A stretch of 64,000 nt of DNA from contig CALCNX010000084.1 of NCBI GenBank assembly GCA_937899715.1, forward strand, positions 124,001 through 188,000. Direction: 5' to 3'. Source of the stretch: an uncultured bacterium (GTDB taxonomy: Bacteria; Bacteroidota; Ignavibacteria; Kapaibacteriales; UBA4661). Shown here piece after piece: positions 35,870 to 43,655 of this stretch; the stretch's first letter is position 1; each line of letters opens with the position of its first letter. Position numbers and translations under genes: made by a program. Under the pieces are notes generated by a model. The model did not search any database. It was not told where the DNA came from and saw only the letters and a list, made by a program, of their open reading frames with translations.

Positions 35870-36988
35870 ATGAAAAAAATTCTGGTTATCGAAGACGAGC
35901 AATTCGTCCGCGAAAATATTGTCGAAATCTTGGAAGCAAGCGGTTACAGCGTTGTCAGTGCTCCGAATGGTGCGATTGGCGCTGGTTTAGCCGGAGAGCA
36001 TCTGCCCGACATTATTCTTTGCGATGTGATGATGCCGGAATTAGACGGGCACGGCGTTCTGAAAGCGCTCCGCAATAATGCAGCAACAGCAAATATTCCC
36101 TTCATTTTCCTGACCGCACGCGCCGACACAAGCGACCTCCGGCACGGTATGAATCTGGGTGCAGACGACTATATCACCAAACCTTTCCGCGTCTCCGAAC
36201 TGCTGAAAGCAGTCGAGATGCGCCTTGCCAAACAAGACACCGTGCGCAATTCAGCCGAGGAAAAGTTGCGCTTGCTCCGCGCTAATATCAGCCTTTCGCT
36301 ACCACACGAGTTTCTTACGCCTCTGAGCGGTATTTTGGGATTTTCAGAACTTCTTCTTTCCAGCTATGATGCGCTTTCCCGTGAGGAAATCTTGGAAATG
36401 CTGGAACAACTTAACACTTCAGCACGCCGCATACACCATCTTGTTCAAAATTTTCTGTTGTATGCAAAGCTAGTTTCGGTTGCCAGCGAGCGCTCCAAAA
36501 TTCACATAGAAAATTATGATGCCGTCGCCTCACCCAGAAGCATCATCGAAGAGGTTATTTATTCCAAAGCGCAGCACGAGGAGCGTACCGAGGACATCAC
36601 CATTACAGTCAGCAAGGACGTACCGCTTGCCATGAGCTCGGTCTATTTCACAAAAATTATTGAAGAAATTATTGACAACGCCCTCAAATACTCGCAAAAG
36701 GGTACACCAATCACCGTTTCAACCGATCAGGACGACCGCACTTACACAGTCGAGATGACCAACATCGGGCGGACAATGACCTCCGAGCAAATTGCTGCTA
36801 TTGGTGCTTACACGCAGTTCGACAGGCAAGTCTATGAGCAGCAAGGTTCCGGCTTGGGCTTGAGTATCACCCTTAAACTACTCGAACTCCACGACGGACA
36901 TTTTGTGATAAAGAGCGAAAACGGGAAAACGACGGTACGCCTTGAAATCCCGTTGGTGGAAGCCTCCTTGAGAGAAGAGCTGTCCTAA
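35870..36988 (+). CDS. Soluble hybrid: receiver domain followed by histidine kinase (second copy)
   Basis: A 372-aa protein built like the one at 22957-24105: receiver with Asp52 in IILCDVMMPELDG and TKPF Lys, HisKA with His146 in LPHEFLTPLSGIL, and HATPase_c with EEIIDNALKYSQKG (N box) and QGSGLGLSITL (G2). The G1 box is degenerate: the usual DxGxGI reads NIGRTM, so nucleotide binding may be altered. No membrane or DNA-binding part. It has its own promoter and lies 61 bases upstream of the arginine operon, which it need not regulate. Confidence 0.88.
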   Translation: MKKILVIEDEQFVRENIVEILEASGYSVVSAPNGAIGAGLAGEHLPDIILCDVMMPELDGHGVLKALRNNAATANIPFIFLTARADTSDLRHGMNLGADDYITKPFRVSELLKAVEMRLAKQDTVRNSAEEKLRLLRANISLSLPHEFLTPLSGILGFSELLLSSYDALSREEILEMLEQLNTSARRIHHLVQNFLLYAKLVSVASERSKIHIENYDAVASPRSIIEEVIYSKAQHEERTEDITITVSKDVPLAMSSVYFTKIIEEIIDNALKYSQKGTPITVSTDQDDRTYTVEMTNIGRTMTSEQIAAIGAYTQFDRQVYEQQGSGLGLSITLKLLELHDGHFVIKSENGKTTVRLEIPLVEASLREELS

Positions 36989-37049
36989 CGCCGCCCAAAC
37001 GACGATTACAAAAGACTTCTTCATAATTTCTTCTCCATTTTTACTTTCG

Positions 37050-38033
37050 ATGCACCAACCGTTTACTTCCTTCACATCTGTTCACGATGTAGCCACCGTC
37101 ATTCCCGCACTCCTTGAAGAAGCTCTTTCCGTCAAGGCTTCCCCTCTGGCGTGGAGTGAATTGGGGCGAAACAAAACACTTGCGCTTGTTTTTTTTAATT
37201 CCAGCCTCCGTACACGACTTTCTAGCCAGAAAGCTGCTTGGAATCTGGGCATGAACACAATGGTGGTGAATGTGGGCACGGAGAGTTGGAAACTTGAAAT
37301 GCAGGACGGCGCAGTAATGGACAGCGACACCGTGGAGCACATCAAAGAAGGTGCGGCGGTCATTGGAGCGTATTCTGATATTGTTGCTGTTCGCGCCTTT
37401 GCATCGCTCACCGATAAAGCCGCCGATACCACTGAACACACACTTAGTCAATTCCAACGATATGCCCAAAAGCCGCTCATTTCCCTCGAATCGGCATTAC
37501 GCCATCCGCTTCAGTCATTTGCAGATTTACTGACGATTGAGGAAATACGCCGCCGTGAGCAATGGGCACATCGCCCAAAAGTTGTGCTGTCGTGGGCACC
37601 GCACCCGAAGGCGCTCCCACAAGCCGTTCCGAACTCCTTTGCCGAGTGGATGCACCACGCTGACGTGGATTTTGTCATCACTCACCCCGAAGGCTACGAC
37701 CTTGATGCAGACTTTGTGCGAAATGCGCCCGTCATCCACAACCAAGACGAGGCACTGCACGGTGCGGATTTCGTTTATGCAAAAAATTGGTCGGCATTTC
37801 AAGGTGAGAATTATGGGAAAGTCCTTTCACGCGATACATCGTGGAGAATCACTGCCGATAAAATGCACCTTACCAATAACGGAAAATTTATGCACTGCCT
37901 CCCGACACGACGCAACGTGGAAGTTGCCGATGACGTTCTGGACAGCCCCGCCTCGCTAGTGATTGAGCAAGCGAAAAATCGCGTAGTGGCGGCGCAAACA
38001 GTATTCAAGCGGATGCTGGAAACTCTTGCATAA
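37050..38033 (+). CDS. argF': N-succinylornithine/N-acetylornithine carbamoyltransferase
   Basis: Transfers carbamoyl phosphate to an N-acylated ornithine in the Bacteroidota version of arginine synthesis. The 327-aa protein has the carbamoyl-phosphate site FFNSSLRTRLSSQKAA, the HPLQSFADLLTIEE block, WAPHPKALPQAVPNSFAEWM and MHCLPTRRN, all close to Bacteroides fragilis succinylornithine transcarbamylase. The specificity position reads Val95 (DSDTVEHI); it is Pro in the B. fragilis enzyme and Glu in Xanthomonas acetylornithine transcarbamylase. A non-acidic residue here favours succinyl. First gene of the argF'-argB-argE-yjbR run. Confidence 0.9.
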   Translation: MHQPFTSFTSVHDVATVIPALLEEALSVKASPLAWSELGRNKTLALVFFNSSLRTRLSSQKAAWNLGMNTMVVNVGTESWKLEMQDGAVMDSDTVEHIKEGAAVIGAYSDIVAVRAFASLTDKAADTTEHTLSQFQRYAQKPLISLESALRHPLQSFADLLTIEEIRRREQWAHRPKVVLSWAPHPKALPQAVPNSFAEWMHHADVDFVITHPEGYDLDADFVRNAPVIHNQDEALHGADFVYAKNWSAFQGENYGKVLSRDTSWRITADKMHLTNNGKFMHCLPTRRNVEVADDVLDSPASLVIEQAKNRVVAAQTVFKRMLETLA

Positions 38034-38071
38034 TTTTTCTAACACCATTGAATTCAAGACTGTTTCTCAGC

Positions 38072-38860
38072 ATGAAATCTCTTTTTGTCATCAAAATAGG
38101 CGGTAACGTTATAGACAACGACCACAAACTTGGTCGTTTTTTGGACAATCTAGCTACCTTACAAGAGCCGTGGATACTGGTTCACGGCGGAGGCAAACTT
38201 GCTACTGACCTTAGTGTGCGACTTGGCATAGAAACGCAAATGATAGATGGGCGGCGCGTCACCGACAAAGCCACGCTGGATGTGGTGACAATGGTCTATG
38301 GCGGGCTTGTCAACAAGCGTATTGTTGCCGGCTTGCAGTCCAGAAGTATCAATGCAATCGGTCTAACGGGTGCAGACGGCGACCTCATTCGCGCTCGCAA
38401 ACGCGAGCACCCTACGACAGACTACGGCTTTGTGGGCGATGTAGAGCGTGTTCACGCCGAGCGCCTCAGCGGACTTCTCCAAAGCGGCTTTCTACCTGTG
38501 CTTGCCCCGCTCACGCACGATGGCAAAGGGAATATTCTCAACACCAATGCCGACACGATTGCATCCGAGACCGCTTCAACACTTGCTTCTTCCTACAAAG
38601 TGCGGCTTATTTACTGCTTCGAGAAGCAAGGCGTATTGCAAGATATAGACGACGAAGCGTCCGTCATACCACTTATCACCTCTGCAATATACACTGAACT
38701 CCGCGCTTCAGGCGCGATTGCAAAAGGTATGATTCCCAAAATGGACAATGCTTTTATGGCACTGAAGCGTGGCGTTTCGTCCGTTATTATCACTCATGCA
38801 GATTCTGTGCTGCATCTGGGGCAACAATCTTTAGTTGGTACAGCGATTACACTTGAATAA
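38072..38860 (+). CDS. argB: N-acetylglutamate (or N-succinylglutamate) kinase
   Basis: Amino-acid kinase family, phosphorylating the N-acylated glutamate in arginine synthesis. The 262-aa protein has VIKIGGNVI at the start, the LVHGGGK loop, RVTDKATLDVV, GLTGADGDLIRA and the C-terminal AIAKGMIPKMDNAF substrate/ATP region. I start at 38072 (MKSLFVIKIGGN); an ATG at 38048 is also in frame. It follows the carbamoyltransferase by 38 bases. If that enzyme is succinyl-specific, this kinase probably takes N-succinylglutamate. Confidence 0.93.
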   Translation: MKSLFVIKIGGNVIDNDHKLGRFLDNLATLQEPWILVHGGGKLATDLSVRLGIETQMIDGRRVTDKATLDVVTMVYGGLVNKRIVAGLQSRSINAIGLTGADGDLIRARKREHPTTDYGFVGDVERVHAERLSGLLQSGFLPVLAPLTHDGKGNILNTNADTIASETASTLASSYKVRLIYCFEKQGVLQDIDDEASVIPLITSAIYTELRASGAIAKGMIPKMDNAFMALKRGVSSVIITHADSVLHLGQQSLVGTAITLE

Positions 38861-38908
38861 TTTCTAATCTTGAATGCCCCTATTTTTGAATACCTTCCTG
38901 TAATGCTG

Positions 38909-40000
38909 ATGAAATCTGATTCGCCGCCGCCACAGCTTTTCTCTGATGCTATTACTTTGCTCAAGAACCTTATTTCTACGCCATCTCTGAGCCGCGAAGA
39001 AGACAAAACAGCAGATATTATTCAAGAATTTCTTCATGAGCGCTCAGTTCCTACGGGGCGGAAAATGAACAACGTGTGGTCGTGCAATCGCTATTTCGAT
39101 ACCGCAAAACCGACTCTTCTGCTCAATTCCCATCACGATACCGTGAAGCCCAACCAAGACTGGACGCGCAATCCTTTCGAGCCAAGCGTAGAGGATGGCA
39201 TACTCTATGGCTTGGGTAGCAACGACGCGGGTGGCGCACTCGTGAGCCTCATCGCCACGTTTCTGCATTTTTACGAGCGCGATGATATGCCCTTCAATAT
39301 CATCATGGCAGCAACGGCAGAGGAAGAAGTTATTGGCAAAAATGGCGTGGAATCTATCTTATCGGAACTAGGAACTATTCATGCTGCCATCGTGGGCGAA
39401 CCAACTGAGTGTGCATTGGCGGTTGCCGAAAAAGGTTTGATGGTGCTGGACTGCACAGCACACGGCGCATCGGGACACGCCGCCCGCAATACGGGTATCA
39501 ACGCCATTGACAAAGCACTCCCCGATATTCAGTGGTTCCATTCCTTTGCATTTCCCAATGTTTCGCCACTTCTGGGGCAAATCAAAATGAGTGTAACGGT
39601 CATCAACGCCGGCACGCAGCACAATGTCATTCCCGATAGGTGCAATTTCGTTGTGGATGTTCGCACGACCGATACGCACACACACGAAGAAATTTTGGCA
39701 GTCATTCGCGCTCATGTGCACAGCACTGTCGAGCCGCGCTCAGTGCGATTGCGCCCGTCAGCAATTAGCCTCGAACATCCGATAGTACGAGCCGCAGCAG
39801 CTATTACTATTCCAACGTTTGCCTCGGCAACGCTTTCCGACCAATCGGTGATGCCCTTTCCCTCAGTTAAAATCGGTCCTGGTGTTTCGGAGCGCTCGCA
39901 CACCGCGAACGAGTTTATCCGCCTTGCAGAGATTGAGCAAGGCATCACCACGTATATTCAGCTTTGCGAAGCTCTCATTTCCACAGGAATTATGCCATGA
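38909..40000 (+). CDS. M20-family deacylase, N-acyl-ornithine/citrulline type (ArgE-like)
   Basis: A di-zinc M20 peptidase of about 363 aa. Metal ligands are visible: His in SHHDTVKP, Asp in GSNDAGGA, the catalytic EEE in TAEEEVIG, and the C-terminal His in SERSHTANEF. The dimerisation domain has HGASGHAARNTGINAI. Its place behind argF' and argB suggests it removes the succinyl/acetyl group from acyl-citrulline or acyl-ornithine. The start is uncertain: ATGs at 38870, 38903 and 38909 are in frame, and I prefer the last by family length. Its stop overlaps the next gene as ATGA. Confidence 0.85.
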   Translation: MKSDSPPPQLFSDAITLLKNLISTPSLSREEDKTADIIQEFLHERSVPTGRKMNNVWSCNRYFDTAKPTLLLNSHHDTVKPNQDWTRNPFEPSVEDGILYGLGSNDAGGALVSLIATFLHFYERDDMPFNIIMAATAEEEVIGKNGVESILSELGTIHAAIVGEPTECALAVAEKGLMVLDCTAHGASGHAARNTGINAIDKALPDIQWFHSFAFPNVSPLLGQIKMSVTVINAGTQHNVIPDRCNFVVDVRTTDTHTHEEILAVIRAHVHSTVEPRSVRLRPSAISLEHPIVRAAAAITIPTFASATLSDQSVMPFPSVKIGPGVSERSHTANEFIRLAEIEQGITTYIQLCEALISTGIMP

Positions 40001-40374
40001 TTACGCAAGAAGAACTCAGCACTTATTGCCTTTCCAAGCCTCACACGACGGAAGAACTTCCCTTCGACGAAGTCACTCTGGTGTATAAAATGGCGGGGAA
40101 AATTTTTGCCATCGCACCATCGGACGCTTGGGGAGTTGTCAATATCAAATGTGACCCCGATATAGCATTGGAGCGCCGCGCAGAGTACGAAAGCGTCCAG
40201 CCCGGCTACCACATGAACAAAAAACACTGGATAACTGTGCCACTTGATGGCTCCGTACCGCGCCCATTGGTACTGACATGGATTGATGACTCCTATAATC
40301 TCATCGTAGAAAGTCTTCCTAAAGCAAAACGTCTTGAAATCCAAGCACTCACACAGTGGAATCCACGCTACTAA
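39997..40374 (+). CDS. MmcQ/YjbR family protein
   Basis: A 125-aa protein of the MmcQ/YjbR (DUF419) family: CLSKPHTTEELPFDE, VYKMAGKIFAIA, VNIKCDPD and the C-terminal KHWITVPLDGSVP and LVLTWIDDSYNLIVESLPK blocks. The fold resembles a DNA-binding CyaY-like domain; its role is unknown. The start ATG overlaps the deacylase stop (ATGA, 39997-40000), implying translational coupling to the arginine genes. Earlier in-frame starts would lie inside the deacylase gene. Confidence 0.85.
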   Translation: MITQEELSTYCLSKPHTTEELPFDEVTLVYKMAGKIFAIAPSDAWGVVNIKCDPDIALERRAEYESVQPGYHMNKKHWITVPLDGSVPRPLVLTWIDDSYNLIVESLPKAKRLEIQALTQWNPRY

Positions 40375-40415
40375 GTCGTTATTTTGCAAAACCATAATCA
40401 TCATTGCAAGATAAA

Positions 40416-40447
40416 TTTGACAACGTTTGTAAAAATATGTATCTTTG
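40416..40447 (+). promoter_or_regulatory. Bacteroidota-type promoter of the Rrf2 regulator
   Basis: TTTG (40416-40419), 20-base spacer, TATCTTTG (40440-40447): an exact match to the consensus. Transcription would begin near 40454, which rules out the upstream in-frame start at 40404 and supports the ATG at 40542 with an ~88-base leader. Confidence 0.8.
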
Positions 40448-40541
40448 TATTAAGAGTATACTATCTGAAAACAGACAAGTAATCTTATTCAAGATAGACG
40501 ATAAGAAATTTTCGCACTACAAAATTGCTGGAAAAACGGTC

Positions 40542-41045
40542 ATGCTGCTTTCAAAAAGTTGTGTTTATGGTGTGCAAGCTGCTATTTATATGGCTTCCTT
40601 GCCGCGAAACGAGTATGTATCCATACAAGAGATTGCCAATAACCTGCAGATTTCTTTTCACTTTTTGACAAAGGTATTGCAAAACCTTACATACGCCGGA
40701 ATAATGGTCTCATACCGAGGACCAAACGGCGGCATTGCGCTGGCTCGACCGTCATCGTCTATCAATCTGGCAGATATTATTGATGCCATAGACGGGTCTG
40801 ATATTTTCCATGAATGTCTTTTCGGACTGCCGGGTTGTGGCGTAGCGGATCCCTGTCCGGCGCACGAGAACTGGGCGACAATGCGCTCTCGTCTTCACAA
40901 TCTTTGCAATACCCTTACGCTTGAAGAACTTGGTAAGCGAGCCAATCAGCTCAATGTGCGCTTGGCAAACGCATCGGCACCAATTAAACCCGCAACATTG
41001 GTAGCAGCCCTGAGTGACAATCCTCAAGCACTAACGGCAAAATAA
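40542..41045 (+). CDS. Rrf2-family transcriptional regulator with Fe-S cysteine triad
   Basis: A 167-aa Rrf2 protein: winged helix with MLLSKSCVYGVQAAIYMASL, the recognition-helix region FHFLTKVLQNLTYAGIM and wing YRGPNGGIALARP. The cluster-binding loop has Cys92, Cys99 and Cys105 (ECLFGLPGCGVADPCPAH), the IscR/NsrR pattern for a [2Fe-2S] or [4Fe-4S] cluster. This suggests a sensor of redox state, NO or Fe-S status. The ~60 C-terminal residues extend beyond the core. Own promoter at 40416-40447. The universal stress and cytochrome c genes downstream are candidate targets. Confidence 0.88.
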   Translation: MLLSKSCVYGVQAAIYMASLPRNEYVSIQEIANNLQISFHFLTKVLQNLTYAGIMVSYRGPNGGIALARPSSSINLADIIDAIDGSDIFHECLFGLPGCGVADPCPAHENWATMRSRLHNLCNTLTLEELGKRANQLNVRLANASAPIKPATLVAALSDNPQALTAK

Positions 41046-41172
41046 ACTAGCAAGATACATCAATCAGTTATTACTTACCAATCGCAATACTTAGGATAAA
41101 TTACAGATAACGTACTCTGAAAAATGTAATAAAAATCAGACTGAAAGAAGAGCCTTCAGAGGCTCGAAAATC

Positions 41173-41253
41173 GGCAGCTACAAGCCCTATTTATCAAAAT
41201 ATCTATGACGCGGAAGATTGGTAAAGGGGAATAAATAGGGCTTTGTGGCAGCC
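41173..41253. repeat. Long inverted repeat upstream of the universal stress gene
   Basis: Left arm 41173-41194 (GGCAGCTACAAGCCC then TATTTAT) and right arm 41231-41253 (ATAAATAGGGC then TTTGTGGCAGCC) are near-perfect reverse complements (~20 of 22) around a 36-base centre. The 81-base unit could be a small MITE-like insertion, a structured leader of the stress gene, or a small RNA. No T-run follows. Confidence 0.6.
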
Positions 41254-41320
41254 AGATGGTAAACAAGACGGTACAACAAGAAAAATATTTTCACTCACTC
41301 ACTCGTAGGAGGTTTAGACA

Positions 41321-41809
41321 ATGTTACCTATTTCTAACATTCTCGTTCCAATGGATTTTTCGAGACATTCCGAGCAAGCACTGGAATATGCAAAAGAAAT
41401 TGCTCGCCCTCTCAAAGCAACCCTACATTTGCTTCATGTTCTGGAGCCGCTTACAACATACGGTTCGTGGGAAGGTCTTCCTATGACCGATCTTGTGGGA
41501 CGCGCCTTCGAGCAAGCAGAAGAAAAACTTCAGAATTATGCCGGAAAACTTATGGATGAAGGCTTTGAGGTTCGTATTAAAGTTATGGAAGGGCACCCTG
41601 ACCTTGCCATCAATGGCTACGCCGAACAGTATTCGGTGGATATTATCTGCATGGGCACACACGGACGCAGAGGCTTAGAATATCTTCTTTTCGGCAGCAC
41701 CACCGAGAAGACATTGCGCACTGCTCCCTGCTCGGTGCTGGCTGTACGCTTGCCCAAAGAGCCAGAGGAACATTCGGCAAAAGCTACCGTAGCATTCGCA
41801 CAAAACTAG
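41321..41809 (+). CDS. Universal stress protein, UspA family
   Basis: A 162-aa cytosolic UspA-fold protein: ILVPMDFSRHSEQALEYA at the N-terminus, LHLLHVLEPL, and the ATP-binding C-terminal motif GTHGRRGLEYLLFGSTTEK (G-2x-G-9x-G-S/T). It is a single-domain ATP-binding type. The ATG is preceded by an unusually strong AGGAGG site about nine bases upstream. The gene is flanked by two inverted repeats (41173-41253 and 41869-41898). It lies between the Rrf2 regulator and a cytochrome c gene. Confidence 0.93.
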   Translation: MLPISNILVPMDFSRHSEQALEYAKEIARPLKATLHLLHVLEPLTTYGSWEGLPMTDLVGRAFEQAEEKLQNYAGKLMDEGFEVRIKVMEGHPDLAINGYAEQYSVDIICMGTHGRRGLEYLLFGSTTEKTLRTAPCSVLAVRLPKEPEEHSAKATVAFAQN

Positions 41810-41868
41810 ACCGCACGCGGTCAGGCTTTTCAATGATACCGCTATTAACAAGGATAATGACCTTGCGA

Positions 41869-41898
41869 GGGCAGGGCGAATAAATATTCGCCCTGCCC
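41869..41898. repeat. 30-base perfect palindrome (hairpin) behind the universal stress gene
   Basis: GGGCAGGGCGAATA (41869-41882), AA, then its exact complement TATTCGCCCTGCCC (41885-41898). It starts 60 bases past the stress-gene stop. The stem is very stable, but no T-run follows, so it is a REP-like element or an mRNA-end stem rather than a classic terminator. Confidence 0.65.
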
Positions 41899-42004
41899 AG
41901 TAGGTTTTCCACTAAACCTTTGCGATATTGCACGAATCTTATCGGAAAGAACAATTAGAATAATTTGTTCTATCTTCTCTTCATCTTTCTTTAATTTCTC
42001 TACC

Positions 42005-42424
42005 ATGAAAACTTTTGTACATTCATTATGCGTTTTGGCTATTGCCGCAATTATTGGCAATACAACGAGCGCATTTGCACAAGACAAAGCAGCACTTATT
42101 GCTAAAGGCGAAAAAGTCTATAAGGCATACTGCCAGACCTGCCATCAAGCCACTGGTCAAGGACTTTCAACCGTCTATCCGCCACTTGCAGGTTCGGACT
42201 ACATCAAAGGTAAGCCGAAAAAAGATATTATCAGCAGTGTTGTCAATGGCTTGAAAGGCGAAATCACAGTCAATGGCAAAAAATTCAACGGTGTGATGGT
42301 TCCGCTGCCTAAAAACTACACCGATGAAGATGCGGCTGCAGCCATTACCTACGTATACAACTCGTGGGGCAATCCGGGCGGTGTCGTTTCAGTTGCCGAA
42401 GTCAAAGCTGCTCGCAAGAAATAA
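42005..42424 (+). CDS. Periplasmic class I cytochrome c
   Basis: A 139-aa protein with a signal peptide (MKTFVHSLCVLAIAAIIG... cleaved near FAQ). One haem site is present, CQTCH (Cys43, Cys46, His47), with Met98 in GVMVPLPKNYTDED as probable distal ligand, followed by the usual C-terminal helix DEDAAAAITYVYNSWG. It is a small electron carrier, similar to the c-type domains associated with alternative complex III or cbb3-type oxidases. It stands alone and has its own terminator at 42482-42545. Confidence 0.9.
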   Translation: MKTFVHSLCVLAIAAIIGNTTSAFAQDKAALIAKGEKVYKAYCQTCHQATGQGLSTVYPPLAGSDYIKGKPKKDIISSVVNGLKGEITVNGKKFNGVMVPLPKNYTDEDAAAAITYVYNSWGNPGGVVSVAEVKAARKK

Positions 42425-42481
42425 CGGGAGCAAATGATGTTTTTTTCGTACACTCTGCATCTCTAAGTGTACGCTCAAAAT

Positions 42482-42545
42482 GGATGCTTGTCAGAGTTCT
42501 GTTCCTTCCTGCGACAGAATCCCTTTGACAAGCATCCTTTTTTAT
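42482..42545 (+). terminator. Branched terminator behind the cytochrome c gene
   Basis: 12-bp perfect stem GGATGCTTGTCA (42482-42493) with TGACAAGCATCC (42526-42537), followed by TTTTTTTATT. The loop contains its own small stem (TTCTGT/ACAGAA), giving a two-tier hairpin. Confidence 0.85.
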
Positions 42546-42671
42546 TGCCGGCTGGCTGTATTGCCTTTTGTAATCGTGGCGGCACGATGTATTTTGTAGC
42601 AAGTACATCTTTGTTCGCGTTCGTCATAATCAAACAGCTTTTCTCTTTCTCACCTCTTCACTTCTGCCACC

Positions 42672-43613
42672 ATGCCAATAAATGTCGTTTTTATGGGAAC
42701 ACCCGATTTTGCCGTTGCTTCGCTCAAGAAAATTCACAGCACGTTTCCCGTTACTGCTGTCGTAACAGTACCCGATAAGCCTAAAGGACGTGGCTTGGCG
42801 GTGCAACCTTCCGCAGTAAAAGAGGCAGCCCTAGCGCTTGGCATCAGCACTATTCTTCAGCCAGCCTCACTCAAAGACCCCGTATTTCTGGAAGCACTCC
42901 AAGCGCTTCAGCCCGATATTATTGCCGTTGTGGCGTTTCGTATTTTGCCGCGCGAGGTTTATACATTGGCGCGACTTGGAGCATTTAATGTGCATGGAAG
43001 CCTTCTGCCGAAATATCGGGGCGCAGCACCTATTAACTGGGCTATTGTGAACGGTGAGACGGGATCAGGAGTAACATCGTTTTTGCTTGCCGACAGTGTG
43101 GACACCGGCGCAATGCTGGGAAGACGCACCATTTCTATCCCCGACGGCACCACAGCCGGTGATCTCCACGATATGCTCATGCCAATTGGCGGTGAACTTG
43201 CTCTTGAAACCTGTCAAATGCTTGCTTCCGGTACAATCAAGCCAATTCCTCAAAATGATACTGAAGCCACAAAGGCACCAAAAATTTTTCGGGATACGTG
43301 TCACATCAACTGGAATCAGCCCGCGCAGACAGTACGAAATTTTATTCATGGAATGTCGCCTCACCCGGGCGCGTGGACGCTGTGGGCGGATGGTAAAACG
43401 CTCAAAATCATGCGCTGCACTATCGTGGAAAACTCTTCATTGAAAGCAGGTGAGTATTCGATTAACTTGTCGTCATCGGCAGCGACTTGGATTGTTGGTT
43501 GCGCAGATGGCGCTCTCGAACTCACAGAAATTCAACCCGAAGGCAAACGAATGATGGGCACTGTTGATTTCATTCGCGGCTATCGCGGTGCGGCAAGCGG
43601 CTTTTTTGCTTGA
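42672..43613 (+). CDS. fmt: Methionyl-tRNA formyltransferase
   Basis: Formylates Met-tRNA(fMet) with 10-formyl-THF for initiation. The 313-aa protein shows VVFMGTPDFAVASLKKI, TVPDKPKGRGLAVQPS, the catalytic-loop region NVHGSLLPKYRGAAPINWAI and the C-terminal tRNA-binding domain (QTVRNFIHGMSPHPGAWT). Length is normal. It is 42 bases upstream of pdxB. No def gene is adjacent. Confidence 0.96.
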   Translation: MPINVVFMGTPDFAVASLKKIHSTFPVTAVVTVPDKPKGRGLAVQPSAVKEAALALGISTILQPASLKDPVFLEALQALQPDIIAVVAFRILPREVYTLARLGAFNVHGSLLPKYRGAAPINWAIVNGETGSGVTSFLLADSVDTGAMLGRRTISIPDGTTAGDLHDMLMPIGGELALETCQMLASGTIKPIPQNDTEATKAPKIFRDTCHINWNQPAQTVRNFIHGMSPHPGAWTLWADGKTLKIMRCTIVENSSLKAGEYSINLSSSAATWIVGCADGALELTEIQPEGKRMMGTVDFIRGYRGAASGFFA

Positions 43614-43655
43614 ACAATTAATTTGCGTGAAGAACCAAAAATTTCGCCCCCCAAG

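Noticed and set aside
35570..35902. Open frames on both strands in the TPR/hybrid kinase spacer
   Set aside because: They overlap the promoter at 35729-35760 and the certain kinase start, and show no domain.
40404..40541. N-terminal extension of the Rrf2 frame from 40404
   Set aside because: The extension spans the promoter and the predicted transcript start, and Rrf2 proteins begin at the helix starting MLLSKSCVYG.
41150..41165. GAGCC-TTCAGA-GGCTC hairpin as terminator of the Rrf2 gene
   Set aside because: Only a 5-bp stem and no T-run; too weak to call.
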